Assembly (NCBI RefSeq): GCF_004801855.1
Contig: NZ_SSTC01000047.1
Location: forward strand, 1-35,441
Direction of reading: 5' to 3'
Source: Pseudomonas sp. A-1
GTDB lineage: Bacteria; Pseudomonadota; Gammaproteobacteria; Pseudomonadales; Pseudomonadaceae
DNA length: 35,441 nucleotides
This document shows positions 1-9,629 of the stretch, piece after piece; position 1 is the stretch's first letter; the number at the start of each line of letters is the position of its first letter. A program made the translations under genes and the position numbers. Under the pieces are notes generated by a model. That model saw only the letters and a program-made list of their open reading frames with translations. It was not told the origin of the DNA and searched no databases.

Positions 1-301
1 GGTTGGCGTTGTCGAACGGGTTGAGCATGCCGACCAGCACGGCGCCGGGCTGCATCAGCTGCAGCTCGTCGGCGTCGGGCGCGGCGACCTTGAGCACCAG
101 GCCGGCGCCGAGGGCCTCGGCGGCCGAGCCGATGCGTGCGCCGGCGGCGACATAGGCGTCATCCGGGATGCTGGCGGCGACGCCGGCACCGGCCTGGACG
201 AGCACCTGGTGGCCCTGGGCGACGAGTTTCTTGACCGTTTCCGGCGTGGCGGCCACACGGGTTTCCCCGGCGTGGGTTTCGAGCGGTATACCGATTTGCA
301 T
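1..301 (-). CDS. pntAA: NAD(P) transhydrogenase subunit alpha, N-terminal part (cut by window start)
   Basis: The visible 100 codons begin MQIGIPLETHAGETRVA and contain the family's conserved N-terminal blocks, including VAATPETVKKL, VQAGAGVAASIPD and VGMLNPFDN, typical of the AlaDH/PNT N-terminal domain. PntA is the soluble NAD(H)-binding part of the proton-translocating transhydrogenase, which exchanges hydride between NADH and NADP+ at the inner membrane. The ATG is preceded by a GGAGAG ribosome-binding site about 8 bases upstream, which fixes the start. The rest of the gene, and presumably pntAB and pntB, lie outside the window to the left. It diverges from the ArsR-type operon. Identification rests on remembered family sequence and is strong. 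Confidence 0.93.
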   Translation of the reverse strand, partial: MQIGIPLETHAGETRVAATPETVKKLVAQGHQVLVQAGAGVAASIPDDAYVAAGARIGSAAEALGAGLVLKVAAPDADELQLMQPGAVLVGMLNPFDNAN

Positions 302-425
302 GAGCAAATCTCTCCATTGGCAAGCGAAATTGTTGTTGTTCGTTGCTCCCGCAGGACGCCAGATCCGCTGGCTAGAGGGGTCGACGCGCGCTGCGCGGAC
401 CTCTGGCGGGGCTATATGGCGCCGG

Positions 426-454
426 ATTGTGCCGGGGTGGCGGTTGTCGTTCAA
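426..454 (-). promoter_or_regulatory. Candidate sigma-70 promoter for pntAA
   Basis: On the minus strand a TTGAAC -35 element (454 to 449) and a CACAAT -10 element (431 to 426) are separated by 17 bases. Transcription would start near 419, leaving a leader of about 120 bases before the pntAA ATG at 301. An AACAACAACAA tract lies in that leader (340 to 330). This is a consensus match only. Confidence 0.4.
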
Positions 455-545
455 CTGTTTTGGAGTGAGTTGAGACGAAAATTGCAAGTCGACTTTGGCC
501 GAAATGATGGGTTTTTCAGCCGAAGGTAGTAGGCGGGCGGACGGT

Positions 546-574
546 TTGCTTTACAGTTTATATTGATATATATT
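546..574 (+). promoter_or_regulatory. Candidate promoter and overlapping palindromic operator of the ArsR/YeeE operon
   Basis: A TTGCTT -35 element (546-551) and a TATATT -10 element (569-574) are spaced by 17 bases. A perfect inverted repeat, TATAT-TG-ATATA (559-570), lies in the spacer and touches the -10, in an AT-rich patch unlike the GC-rich surroundings. ArsR-family repressors bind AT-rich palindromes overlapping their own promoters, so this is the likely autoregulatory site of the gene starting at 603. The rest of the 302-602 intergenic stretch shows only the divergent pntAA promoter. Confidence 0.55.
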
Positions 575-602
575 GTTTTTCGGCTAACTGTATGGAGTCG
601 CC

Positions 603-923
603 ATGCCCCTCGCCGCGACCGATTTCGCCCGCCTGCGCGCCAATGCCGATGCCGCCAGCCAGCTGCTCAAGGTGCTGGCCAACCCGGATCGCCTGCTGCT
701 GCTGTGCCAGCTGGCCGAAGGCGAGCGCAATGTCGGCGAGCTGCAGGAGGCGCTGGGCATCGTCCAGCCGACCCTGTCGCAGCAGCTCGGCGTGCTGCGC
801 CGCGAGGGGCTGGTGGCCACCCGCCGCGACGGCAAGCAGATCCACTACCGCATCGCCAGTCCCGCCGCCCTGGCGCTGATCCACACCCTGTACCTGCAGT
901 TCTGCTCGGAGGAACGACCATGA
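603..923 (+). CDS. ArsR/SmtB-family repressor, probable sulfide/persulfide sensor (BigR/SqrR/PigS type)
   Basis: A 106-residue winged-helix protein of usual ArsR length. The recognition-helix region reads IVQPTLSQQLGVLRREGLV (about residues 53-71), followed by the wing and IHYRI. It lacks the ELCVCDL metal-binding motif of arsenic sensors. Instead it has exactly two cysteines, C35 and C101, 66 residues apart. That is the same spacing as the paired cysteines I recall for BigR and SqrR, which form a disulfide or tetrasulfide with reactive sulfur. GGAG lies 5 bases before the ATG. Its stop overlaps the next start (ATGA, 920-923), so it is cotranscribed with two YeeE/YedE genes, as in the PigS-PmpAB arrangement. 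It is predicted to repress its own operon. The sensing role is inferred from cysteines and context. Confidence 0.85.
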   Translation: MPLAATDFARLRANADAASQLLKVLANPDRLLLLCQLAEGERNVGELQEALGIVQPTLSQQLGVLRREGLVATRRDGKQIHYRIASPAALALIHTLYLQFCSEERP

Positions 924-1354
924 CCATCGACTGGGCCCACTTCACCCCCTGGAGCGCCCTCGCCGGCGGCATCCTGCTCGGCCTGGCGACCGGCCTGTTC
1001 GTGCTGGCCAACGGCCGCATCGCCGGGATCAGCGGGCTGCTCGGCAGCCTGCTCAACCCGAAGGCCAGCGGCCGGCTGGACAGCCTGCTGTTCGTCGGCG
1101 GCCTGCTGCTCGCCCCCTGGCTGTGGCAGGCGTTCGCCGCGCTGCCGGCCATCGAGATGCAGGCCGACGTGCCGGGTCTGCTGCTGGCCGGCCTGCTGGT
1201 CGGCTTCGGCGCGCGGCTGGGCTCCGGCTGCACCAGTGGCCACGGCATCTGCGGGCTGTCGCGGCTGTCGCCGCGCTCGCTGATCGCCACCCTGTGCTTC
1301 ATGGGCACCGGCTTCGCCACCGTCTTCGTCGTCCGCCACCTGATCGGAGCCTGA
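920..1354 (+). CDS. pmpA: YeeE/YedE family inner-membrane protein (PmpA-like sulfur transporter half)
   Basis: A 144-residue hydrophobic protein with about four membrane segments. The family's glycine/cysteine motif is visible as GFGARLGSGCTSGHGICG (about residues 95-112), with C residues lining the probable path. YeeE/YedE proteins move thiosulfate or other sulfur species across the inner membrane. Short versions like this one occur as adjacent pairs that together match a full-length protein. The ATG overlaps the repressor's TGA, indicating translational coupling. Substrate is not determined by the sequence; sulfur is inferred from family and regulator. Confidence 0.85.
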   Translation: MTIDWAHFTPWSALAGGILLGLATGLFVLANGRIAGISGLLGSLLNPKASGRLDSLLFVGGLLLAPWLWQAFAALPAIEMQADVPGLLLAGLLVGFGARLGSGCTSGHGICGLSRLSPRSLIATLCFMGTGFATVFVVRHLIGA

Positions 1355-1356
1355 GC

Positions 1357-1773
1357 ATGAACCGTCTGACCGCCTTCCTCGCCGGCCTGCTGTTCGGCCT
1401 CGGCCTGCTGCTGGCCGGCATGGCCGACCCGGCCAAGGTGCTGGCCTTCCTCGATCTGGCCGGCAGCTGGGATCCGTCGCTGGCCTTCGTCATGGGCGGC
1501 GGCATCGCTGCCGCGCTGCTGCCGTTCACCCTGGCCAAGCGTCGCCAGCAGTCGCTGACCGGCTGCCCGATGCAGCTGCCGAGCAAGCGCGAGCCGGACC
1601 GCCAGCTGGTGATCGGCAGCCTGATCTTCGGCATCGGCTGGGGCATCGCCGGCATCTGCCCGGGGCCGGCGGTGGTGGTGCTGGGCAGCGGCAACGCCGC
1701 CATCCTGCCGTTCGTCATCGCCATGCTGGCGGGCATGGGCCTGTATCGCTGGTACGAAAGTCGCCGGGTGTGA
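1357..1773 (+). CDS. pmpB: YeeE/YedE (DUF6691) family membrane protein (PmpB-like partner)
   Basis: A 138-residue membrane protein that starts 2 bases after the preceding stop. It opens with the typical FLAGLLFGLGLLLAGMADPAKVLAFLD block and carries GIGWGIAGICPGPAVV, the second cysteine-bearing motif of the YeeE/YedE fold. It complements the previous gene, so the two probably form one heteromeric sulfur-compound channel. The operon seems to end here; 103 bases separate it from the cytochrome gene. Confidence 0.85.
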   Translation: MNRLTAFLAGLLFGLGLLLAGMADPAKVLAFLDLAGSWDPSLAFVMGGGIAAALLPFTLAKRRQQSLTGCPMQLPSKREPDRQLVIGSLIFGIGWGIAGICPGPAVVVLGSGNAAILPFVIAMLAGMGLYRWYESRRV

Positions 1774-1876
1774 ACCCGGCGGGGCTGCCTGTTGCCCCCG
1801 CAGCGGCTACTCTAGAGCCTCTGCCGGCCCGGGGCCGGCTCTTCGTGATCATGCTGCAAGGAAAGGGAGAACACCG

Positions 1877-2350
1877 ATGATGAACAAACTGATGGCCTGC
1901 ACCGCCGGTCTGCTGCTGGCGGGGACCGCCAGCCTGGCCGTGGCCCAGGTCAGCCCGGAAGACCAGATCGAGTTCCGCAAGGCCGGCTACAGCTTCATGT
2001 CGTGGAACATGGGCAAGATCAAGGCGCAGGTCGTCGAGGGCTCGGTGCCCTACGACCAGGCGCAGGTCGCCGCCGCCGCCAACGCCATCGCCGGCATCGC
2101 CAACTCGGGCATGGGTGCGCTGTACGGTCCGGGCACCGAGCAGTCGGTGGGCGCGCAGAAGACCCGCGTCAAGCCGGAGTTCTTCACCCAGAAGGAGGAG
2201 GTCGCCAAGGTGGCCATCGCCTTCAACCAGGCCGCCAACAACCTGGCCAAGGTCGCCGCCGGCGGCGACAAGGCTGCCATCGCCCAGGCTTTCGGCGAGG
2301 TGGGCAAGAGCTGCAAGGGCTGCCACGACAAGTTCCGCATGGACGAATGA
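1877..2350 (+). CDS. Cytochrome c' / c556 family periplasmic c-type cytochrome
   Basis: A 157-residue protein with a Sec signal peptide (hydrophobic stretch ending AVA, cleavage about residue 23) and a single C-terminal haem-attachment motif CKGCH (C146, C149, H150). A C-terminal CxxCH on a four-helix protein is the mark of class II cytochromes c (c' and c556). These carry electrons or bind NO or CO in the periplasm. MMNK at 1877 is chosen; the second Met (1880) is an equally possible start. It converges with a cytochrome b561 gene across a shared terminator. Such cytochromes are often neighbours, and b561 could pass quinol electrons to it (inference). Confidence 0.9.
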   Translation: MMNKLMACTAGLLLAGTASLAVAQVSPEDQIEFRKAGYSFMSWNMGKIKAQVVEGSVPYDQAQVAAAANAIAGIANSGMGALYGPGTEQSVGAQKTRVKPEFFTQKEEVAKVAIAFNQAANNLAKVAAGGDKAAIAQAFGEVGKSCKGCHDKFRMDE

Positions 2351-2369
2351 CCGACGCACGGCTGACATG

Positions 2370-2397
2370 AAAAGGGCGACCCGCGGGTCGCCCTTTT
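2370..2397. terminator. Bidirectional rho-independent terminator between cytochrome c' and cytochrome b561
   Basis: A perfect 28-base palindrome: AAAAGGGCGACCCG followed by its exact reverse complement. It has a GC stem flanked by an A-run on one side and a T-run on the other, so it can terminate both converging genes. It lies 20 bases after the cytochrome c' stop and 3 bases from the b561 stop. Confidence 0.9.
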
Positions 2398-2399
2398 CG

Positions 2400-3095
2400 T
2401 TACCAAGCCGGAGTGCTCTGCGCCGGTGGCGGCGGAGGCGTCGGAATCCAGCTGCCGTTGGCAGCCCAGATCGCGCCGCCGGCGAAGGCCAGGGCGACCA
2501 CCAGCGCCGGCAGGCTGCCGCCGCTGGCCGGCTTGACCGGCCGCGCGGCCGGCACCCGGCGCTTGCCGTGGAGCATGGCCTCGACCAGGTTCTCGCCGCG
2601 CACCAGGCGGTAGAACAGCAGCGCCGCCAGATGCAGGACGATCAGCGCGACCACCAGCCACAGGCCCTGGCGGTGCAGGCCGGTCAGCCTGCTGCTGGTG
2701 GCGCTGTCGACCAGGCGGTACAGCGGGCCGGTGAAGGCGATGTCGTCGTTGGCCACCAGGCCGCTGCCGACCTGGAAGCCGAGGGCGGCGAGCATGGCCA
2801 GCACCGACAGCCAGCCCAGCGGGTTGTGGCCGCCGCCGTGCCACTCGCCGCGCAGGTAGGCCGGCAGGCTCTGCGGCAGGTGCAGCACCTGGCCGAAGCG
2901 CACGTAGGTGGAGCCGAGCACGCCCCAGGCCAGGCGGAAGGCCAGCAGGCCGGCGATGAGCAGGCCCAGGCGGCCGTGCCAGACCATCCAGTTGCCGCCG
3001 ACCCAGCCGGTGGCGAGGGCGGCGGCGACGGACAGCGCCAGACTCCAGTGGAAGACGCGGGTGGGCAGGTCCCAGATGCGGATATGCAGGGTCAT
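2400..3095 (-). CDS. Cytochrome b561-type di-haem membrane protein
   Basis: A 231-residue integral membrane protein beginning IRIWDLPTRVFHWSLA, the signature start of the prokaryotic cytochrome b561 / Ni-Fe hydrogenase b-subunit fold. Candidate haem histidines are H16 (VFHW), H40 (VWHG), and those in LHRQGLW and VLHLAAL, each in a membrane helix. It would take electrons from quinol, or feed them to quinone, at the inner membrane. A proline-rich tail (PTPPPPPAQ) follows the last helix. It lies downstream of the TRAP permease gene on the same strand, but a hairpin (3113-3142) separates them. Partner and direction of electron flow are not shown by the sequence. Confidence 0.88.
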   Translation of the reverse strand: MTLHIRIWDLPTRVFHWSLALSVAAALATGWVGGNWMVWHGRLGLLIAGLLAFRLAWGVLGSTYVRFGQVLHLPQSLPAYLRGEWHGGGHNPLGWLSVLAMLAALGFQVGSGLVANDDIAFTGPLYRLVDSATSSRLTGLHRQGLWLVVALIVLHLAALLFYRLVRGENLVEAMLHGKRRVPAARPVKPASGGSLPALVVALAFAGGAIWAANGSWIPTPPPPPAQSTPAW

Positions 3096-3112
3096 CAGCG
3101 GTTCCTTGCTGG

Positions 3113-3142
3113 TGAAAGAAAGCGGCGCCCGCTGGGCGCCGC
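3113..3142 (-). terminator. Terminator after the TRAP permease gene
   Basis: On the minus strand a perfect 9-base stem (GCGGCGCCC with GGGCGCCGC, 3-base loop, 3122-3142) is followed by TTTCTTTC. It sits 36 bases past the permease stop and before the b561 start, so it probably ends or attenuates that transcript. Confidence 0.65.
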
Positions 3143-3178
3143 CGGATGCTGCTTCAGACTACCTCAGACTGCACGGGT

Positions 3179-5734
<2,556 letters not shown>

Positions 5735-5765
5735 GGGATGAACCTGCAGCGGAAAACGGATAACG

Positions 5766-5800
5766 CCGGAACCCGCGGCCTCGCGGCACGCGGGTTCCGG
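5766..5800 (-). other. Intercistronic hairpin between TAXI binding protein and permease
   Basis: A perfect 12-base inverted repeat, CCGGAACCCGCG (5766-5777) and CGCGGGTTCCGG (5789-5800), encloses an 11-base loop. There is no T-run, so it looks like an RNA-stability or partial-attenuation element rather than a full terminator. It sits 31 bases before the permease start. Confidence 0.6.
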
Positions 5801-5816
5801 GTGGAAGCGGCATGGC

Positions 5817-5846
5817 GGGCGCTACTAGCAGAGTAGCAGCGCCCGG
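5817..5846 (-). other. Second intercistronic hairpin
   Basis: GCTACT and AGTAGC pair around a 5-base loop, with flanking GGGC and GCCC extending the stem after a small bulge. It lies between the 12-base hairpin and the dispersed repeat. No T-run is seen, so its role is uncertain. Confidence 0.4.
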
Positions 5847-5868
5847 CAAAGGGAATGGTGGCGAGGAG

Positions 5869-6003
5869 CCGGTTCACGATCTCGCGAGCTAGCGCCAGGC
5901 AAGGCGAAATCGGCTGAGGACGCGGAGTTTACGAACTGTAAATGAGCAGTCCGAAGCCGATTTCAACGCAGCATGGCCGACGCGCAGCAGATCGTGGACG
6001 GTT
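5869..6003. repeat. Dispersed palindromic repeat (MITE-like) in the TAXI operon
   Basis: An approximately 135-base stretch whose ends are imperfect inverted repeats: TTCACGATCT on the left and AGATCGTGGAC on the right. Inner arms GAAATCGGCT and AGCCGATTTC also pair, and a small TTTAC/GTAAA palindrome lies at the centre. The core resembles an intergenic repeat I recall from many places in Pseudomonas genomes. It begins right after the binding-protein stop codon and holds no gene. Copy number cannot be judged here, since only one copy is in the window. Confidence 0.6.
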
Positions 6004-6005
6004 CC

Positions 6006-6977
6006 TTACAGCCAGCCGCGCTCCTTGTAGTACCGCGCGGCGCCCTCGTGCAGCGGGGCGGACAGGCCGACCTTGATCATGTCCTCGGCCTTGAGGTTCT
6101 GGAACGCCGGGTGCAGGCGCTGGAAGCGCTCGAGGTTGTCGAACACCGACTTGACCAGCTGGTAGACCACCTCGGGATCGGTCTTGGCGCTGGTGGACAG
6201 CACCGCCTTGCCGCCGATCGACGGGGTCGCGGCGTCGTTGCCCTTGTACAGGCCACCGGGGATCTCGGCCTTGGTGTAGTAGCTCTTCTCGGCCAGCAGC
6301 TTGTCGATGTCCGGGCCGGTGACCGGCACCAGCACCGCATCGACCGTGGTGGTGGCTTCCTGGATCGCGCCGTTGGGGTGGCCGACGAAGTAGGTCATGG
6401 CGTCGATGTTGTTGTCGCTCAGCGCGGCGGCCTGCTCGGCCGGCTTGAGCTCGGCGGCGAGGGCGAAGGCCGACTTGTCCCAGCCCTTCACGCGCAGGAT
6501 CTCGTCGAGGGTGTCGCGCTGGCCGGAGCCGGGGTTGCCGATGTTGACGCGCTTGCCCTTGAGGTCGTCGAAGCCGGCGATCCTGGCGTCGCGGCGGGCG
6601 AGGATGGTGAACACCTCGCTCTGCAGGGAGAACACCGCGCGGATGTCCTCCATCGGGCCTTCGGCCTGGAACGGCGCCTCGCCCTTCATCGCCTTGTACT
6701 GGTGATCGGACTGCATGATGCCGAAGTTGAATTCGCCGCTGCGGATGCCGTTGACGTTGGCCACGCCGCCGCCGCTGGCCGGGGCGTTGCACTTGATCTG
6801 GTGCTCGGCCGCGCCGCGGTTGAGGAACCGGCAGATCGACTGGCCGGCCACGTAGTAGACGCCGGTCTGGCCGCCGGTGCCGATGGTGACGAACTTGTCC
6901 TGTGCCTGAACGGTCCCGCCCAGAGAGAGGCCTGCCAGGGTTGCGGACAGGGCCCATGCCAAGGTTTTGCCTTTCAT
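6006..6977 (-). CDS. TAXI-family TRAP transporter solute-binding protein
   Basis: A 323-residue periplasmic protein with a signal peptide (MKGKTLAWALSATLAGL to VQAQ, cleavage about residue 26). The mature protein starts with TIGTGGQTGVYYVAGQSIC, the diagnostic TAXI motif. Later blocks NGIRSGEFNFGIMQSDHQYKA and VNIGNPGSGQRDTLDEIL are also typical. It captures an organic solute and hands it to the fused permease encoded next on the same strand. A GGAAG sequence precedes the ATG, and an A-rich leader lies upstream. Length is normal for the family. The ligand (a carboxylate or amino acid in known members) cannot be read from sequence. Confidence 0.93.
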   Translation of the reverse strand: MKGKTLAWALSATLAGLSLGGTVQAQDKFVTIGTGGQTGVYYVAGQSICRFLNRGAAEHQIKCNAPASGGGVANVNGIRSGEFNFGIMQSDHQYKAMKGEAPFQAEGPMEDIRAVFSLQSEVFTILARRDARIAGFDDLKGKRVNIGNPGSGQRDTLDEILRVKGWDKSAFALAAELKPAEQAAALSDNNIDAMTYFVGHPNGAIQEATTTVDAVLVPVTGPDIDKLLAEKSYYTKAEIPGGLYKGNDAATPSIGGKAVLSTSAKTDPEVVYQLVKSVFDNLERFQRLHPAFQNLKAEDMIKVGLSAPLHEGAARYYKERGWL

Positions 6978-7127
6978 GGAGGTGCTTCCTTCTTCTGTTT
7001 GTTGGATCTGCCGGCGTGCTTGTGGATCGGCGGCAGACCGGCAAGTTTACCTGCAAACGCGAGCGCTTCCGCCGAACGCGGCGGAAAACCCTGCGCAGAG
7101 TGTAGAAGGTCGCGGCGCTCCGGGAGG

Positions 7128-7892
7128 CTACAGCGCCAGCAGCAGCGCGGCGCTGTGCAGGTCGGGCTGGCCGTCGTGGCGCTCGGGGCGGTACTTCATC
7201 TGGAAGGCGGCCAGCACGTTGCGGGTGGCCTCGTCCAGCTGGCCGTGCTGCGGCACCGCGTAGCCGATGCGTTCGAGCTGGTGCTGGAACCAGGCGACGT
7301 CGGGCACCCGGCCGTCCAGCTGGCGCAGCTTCTCCTGCACCGCGGCGGCCTCGGGCCAGGGGATCAGTCCGGCGGCGGCGAGCTGGCGCCAGGGGAACAG
7401 CGGGCCGGGGTCGACCTTGCGCTGCGGAGCGATGTCGCTGTGGCCGACGATGTTGACCGGCGCCACGCCGTGGCGGGCCTGGATGTCCCTGAGCAGGGCG
7501 ATCAGGCGGTCGATCTGCGCCTGCGGGTAGGGATGCCAGGTGCGTCCGTCCGGGCCATCGGTATAGCCGGGGTTGACGATCTCGATGCCGATCGAGCTGG
7601 CGTTGAGCCAGGTGCGGCCGCGCCACTGGCTGTCGCCGGCGTGCCAGGCGCGGCGGTTCTCGTCGACCATGCGGTAGATCCTCCTGCCGTCGGCCGGCAG
7701 CAGGTAGTGGGCGCTGACGCCGCCGTGGCTGAGGGTCTGCAGCGAGCGCGGCAGATCGCTGGAGGTGTAGTGGATGACGATGAATTCGACCCGGCTGCTG
7801 TGGTCGACCGAGCGCTGGCTGTCGTCGAAGCGCAGGCCGCCGGCGCAGCCGGCGAGCAGCAGGGTGAGGGCGAGGGGGAGCAGGATCTTCAT
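7128..7892 (-). CDS. ampDh2: N-acetylmuramoyl-L-alanine amidase lipoprotein (AmpDh2/AmiD type)
   Basis: A 254-residue lipoprotein with lipobox LLAGC (C16). The Amidase_2 domain (about residues 35-170) shows zinc-site residues H41 (FIVIHYT) and the GHSDIAPQRKVDPGPLFPW block, which supplies the second His and the Asp. A C-terminal peptidoglycan-binding-type domain follows (about residues 185-250, FQMKYRP). The enzyme cuts the amide bond between MurNAc and L-Ala in peptidoglycan or its turnover fragments at the outer membrane. Its place near dsbA and polA matches the AmpDh2 locus as I recall it. No strong ribosome-binding site is seen before the ATG. Confidence 0.88.
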   Translation of the reverse strand: MKILLPLALTLLLAGCAGGLRFDDSQRSVDHSSRVEFIVIHYTSSDLPRSLQTLSHGGVSAHYLLPADGRRIYRMVDENRRAWHAGDSQWRGRTWLNASSIGIEIVNPGYTDGPDGRTWHPYPQAQIDRLIALLRDIQARHGVAPVNIVGHSDIAPQRKVDPGPLFPWRQLAAAGLIPWPEAAAVQEKLRQLDGRVPDVAWFQHQLERIGYAVPQHGQLDEATRNVLAAFQMKYRPERHDGQPDLHSAALLLAL

Positions 7893-7974
7893 GGCGCGGT
7901 GCCGGGTGCGGTGGAGCGGATGCCCAGCATAGCCTGCCGGCGCGCCGGGGCGGACGCTCGAGATGTGAGCGGGT

Positions 7975-8826
7975 TTATCCGGGCGCTACCACCAGCGGCT
8001 GCTGGCGCAGGCCGGCGGGCAGGCGGATGTCCACCGCCACCGGCAGGTGGTCGGAGATCGGCGCATCCAGCACGGCCATGCGCTCCAGGGTCAGCTGCGG
8101 GCTGAGCAGGATGTGGTCGATGCAGCGCTGCGGCTGCCAGCTGGGGTAGGTGGCGCAGGTCTGCGGGGCGACCAGACCGAGGCCGCGCAGCGGCGAGTGC
8201 TCGAGCAGTTCGGCGGCGTGGGTGTTCATGTCGCCCATCAGCACGCAGTGGCGGTAGCCGTGGATCAGTTCGCGGATGTAGGCCAGCTGGCGGGTGCGCA
8301 CGCGCGCGCCGAGGGCCAGGTGCATCATCACCACCGCCAGCGCCTCCGGGCCTTCGCCGAAGCGCAGCAGGATGGCGCCGCGGCCGGGCGGGCCGGGCAG
8401 CGGGTGGTCCTCCAGCTGCTGCGGGCACAGGCGGCTGAGCAGGCCGTTGCTGTGCTGGGCCAGCGCGCCGAGGTTGCGGTTGAGCTGCTGGTACCAGTAG
8501 GGGAAGTTGCCGAGCTGGGCGAGGTGCTCGACCTGGTTGACGTAGTCGGAGCGCAGGCTGCCGCCGTCGACCTCCTGCAGGGCGACCAGGTCGAAGTCGC
8601 CGAGCAGCGCACCGATCTGCTGCAGGTTGACCGCCCGCTCGCGGTGCGGCAGCAGGTGCTGCCAGCTGCGGGTCAGGTAGTGGTGGTAGCGGCGGGTGCT
8701 GATGCCGACCTGGATGTTGAAGCTGAGCAGGCGCAGGGTTTCGCCGACGGCGACTTCGCCGGCCTGCGGGTTGTGTCGCGCGGCCCGGATGCCGGGCGCG
8801 CGCGGGGTGGTCCAGCGCCTGAGCAT
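7975..8826 (-). CDS. Endonuclease/exonuclease/phosphatase (EEP) family protein
   Basis: A 283-residue protein with the ordered EEP motifs: LLSFNIQVG (metal/substrate Asn), ALQEVDGG (catalytic Glu), MGDMNTH (Asp and Asn) and the terminal SDHLPV (Asp-His pair). EEP enzymes hydrolyse phosphodiester or phosphomonoester bonds with Mg2+; this subgroup's substrate is unknown. The ATG at 8826 is chosen because the dsbA gene ends at 8838, 12 bases upstream, which makes an operon-like pair. A longer upstream reading would run through dsbA in another frame. It is the usual dsbA neighbour in Pseudomonas. Confidence 0.88.
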   Translation of the reverse strand: MLRRWTTPRAPGIRAARHNPQAGEVAVGETLRLLSFNIQVGISTRRYHHYLTRSWQHLLPHRERAVNLQQIGALLGDFDLVALQEVDGGSLRSDYVNQVEHLAQLGNFPYWYQQLNRNLGALAQHSNGLLSRLCPQQLEDHPLPGPPGRGAILLRFGEGPEALAVVMMHLALGARVRTRQLAYIRELIHGYRHCVLMGDMNTHAAELLEHSPLRGLGLVAPQTCATYPSWQPQRCIDHILLSPQLTLERMAVLDAPISDHLPVAVDIRLPAGLRQQPLVVAPG

Positions 8827-8837
8827 GGCCGCCGCCG

Positions 8838-9482
8838 TTACTGGGCGGGGGCTTGCTGGGTCGCGCGTTCCTTGGCGATCAGGTGGTCGGCGACCTGGAG
8901 GGCGCCGTTCGGGCCGCCGGCGGTGCCGAGGTCGAAGCGGTACTTGCCGTTGACCACCAGCACCGGCACGCCGGTGATCTGGTAGGCCATGGCCAGCTTC
9001 TTGGCCTTCTCCATCTGGCCCTTCACGGCGAAGGAGTTGAAGGTCTTGAGGAAGGCGTCCTTGTCCACGCCCTGGCCGGCGAGGAACTCGGCCATCTCCT
9101 CCGGGGTGGCGAGCTTCTTGCCTTCGCGGTGGATGGCGGCGAACACCGCGTCGTGCACCTTGGCCTCGACGCCCATGGCCTCGAGGGTCAGGAACATCTG
9201 GCCGTGGACGTTCCACAGGCCGCCGAACAGCGCCGGGATGCGCACGAAGTTGACGTCTTCCGGCAGCTTCTCGGCCCACGGCTGGATGGTCGGCTCGAGC
9301 TGGTAGCAGTGCGGGCAGCCGTACCAGAACAGCTCGACCACCTCGATCTTGCCGGGCTGGGCGACCGGCACCGGGCTGCTCAGCTGGACGTACTGCTTGC
9401 CGGCCTGGATCTCCTCGGCTGAAACGGTGGCGCCGAACAGGCTGAGGCCGGCCAGAACGGCCGAGAGAATCAGGTTACGCAT
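8838..9482 (-). CDS. dsbA: Thiol:disulfide interchange protein DsbA
   Basis: A 214-residue periplasmic oxidoreductase with a signal peptide (MRNLILSAVLAGLSLFGATVSA) and a thioredoxin fold with helical insert. The active site is CPHC within FWYGCPHCYQLEP, and the cis-proline loop reads TGVPVLVVNG. It introduces disulfides into exported proteins and is reoxidised by DsbB. The start at 9482 is fixed by AGGAG 6 bases upstream; reading further upstream gives an unconvincing 31-residue extension. It lies downstream of cytochrome c4, beyond a terminator, and upstream of the EEP gene. Confidence 0.95.
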   Translation of the reverse strand: MRNLILSAVLAGLSLFGATVSAEEIQAGKQYVQLSSPVPVAQPGKIEVVELFWYGCPHCYQLEPTIQPWAEKLPEDVNFVRIPALFGGLWNVHGQMFLTLEAMGVEAKVHDAVFAAIHREGKKLATPEEMAEFLAGQGVDKDAFLKTFNSFAVKGQMEKAKKLAMAYQITGVPVLVVNGKYRFDLGTAGGPNGALQVADHLIAKERATQQAPAQ

Positions 9483-9576
9483 GCTTGACTCCTGGACAGG
9501 ATGACGTGGGGCGGCTGGCGGTTGGACACCGGCGGCCGCTGGCGAATTCCACGCGATTGTAGGCGAGACGGGCAAA

Positions 9577-9604
9577 AAAAAGGGCGGCCATGGCCGCCCT
9601 TTTT
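9577..9604. terminator. Terminator between cytochrome c4 and dsbA
   Basis: A perfect 28-base palindrome: AAAAAGGGCGGCCA followed by its exact reverse complement. On the minus strand it ends in a T-run and lies 26 bases after the cytochrome c4 stop, so it ends that transcript. dsbA therefore needs its own promoter in the short region 9483-9576. Confidence 0.9.
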
Positions 9605-9629
9605 ATGTTGCAGGCTACTGCGGGATCGC

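Noticed and set aside
168-529. Plus-strand open frames in the pntAA/ArsR intergenic region
   Set aside because: They overlap the pntAA start and its leader, lack ribosome-binding sites and show no recognisable domain.
9483-9575. An upstream ATG start for dsbA
   Set aside because: The added residues precede a complete signal peptide whose ATG has AGGAG at the right spacing.
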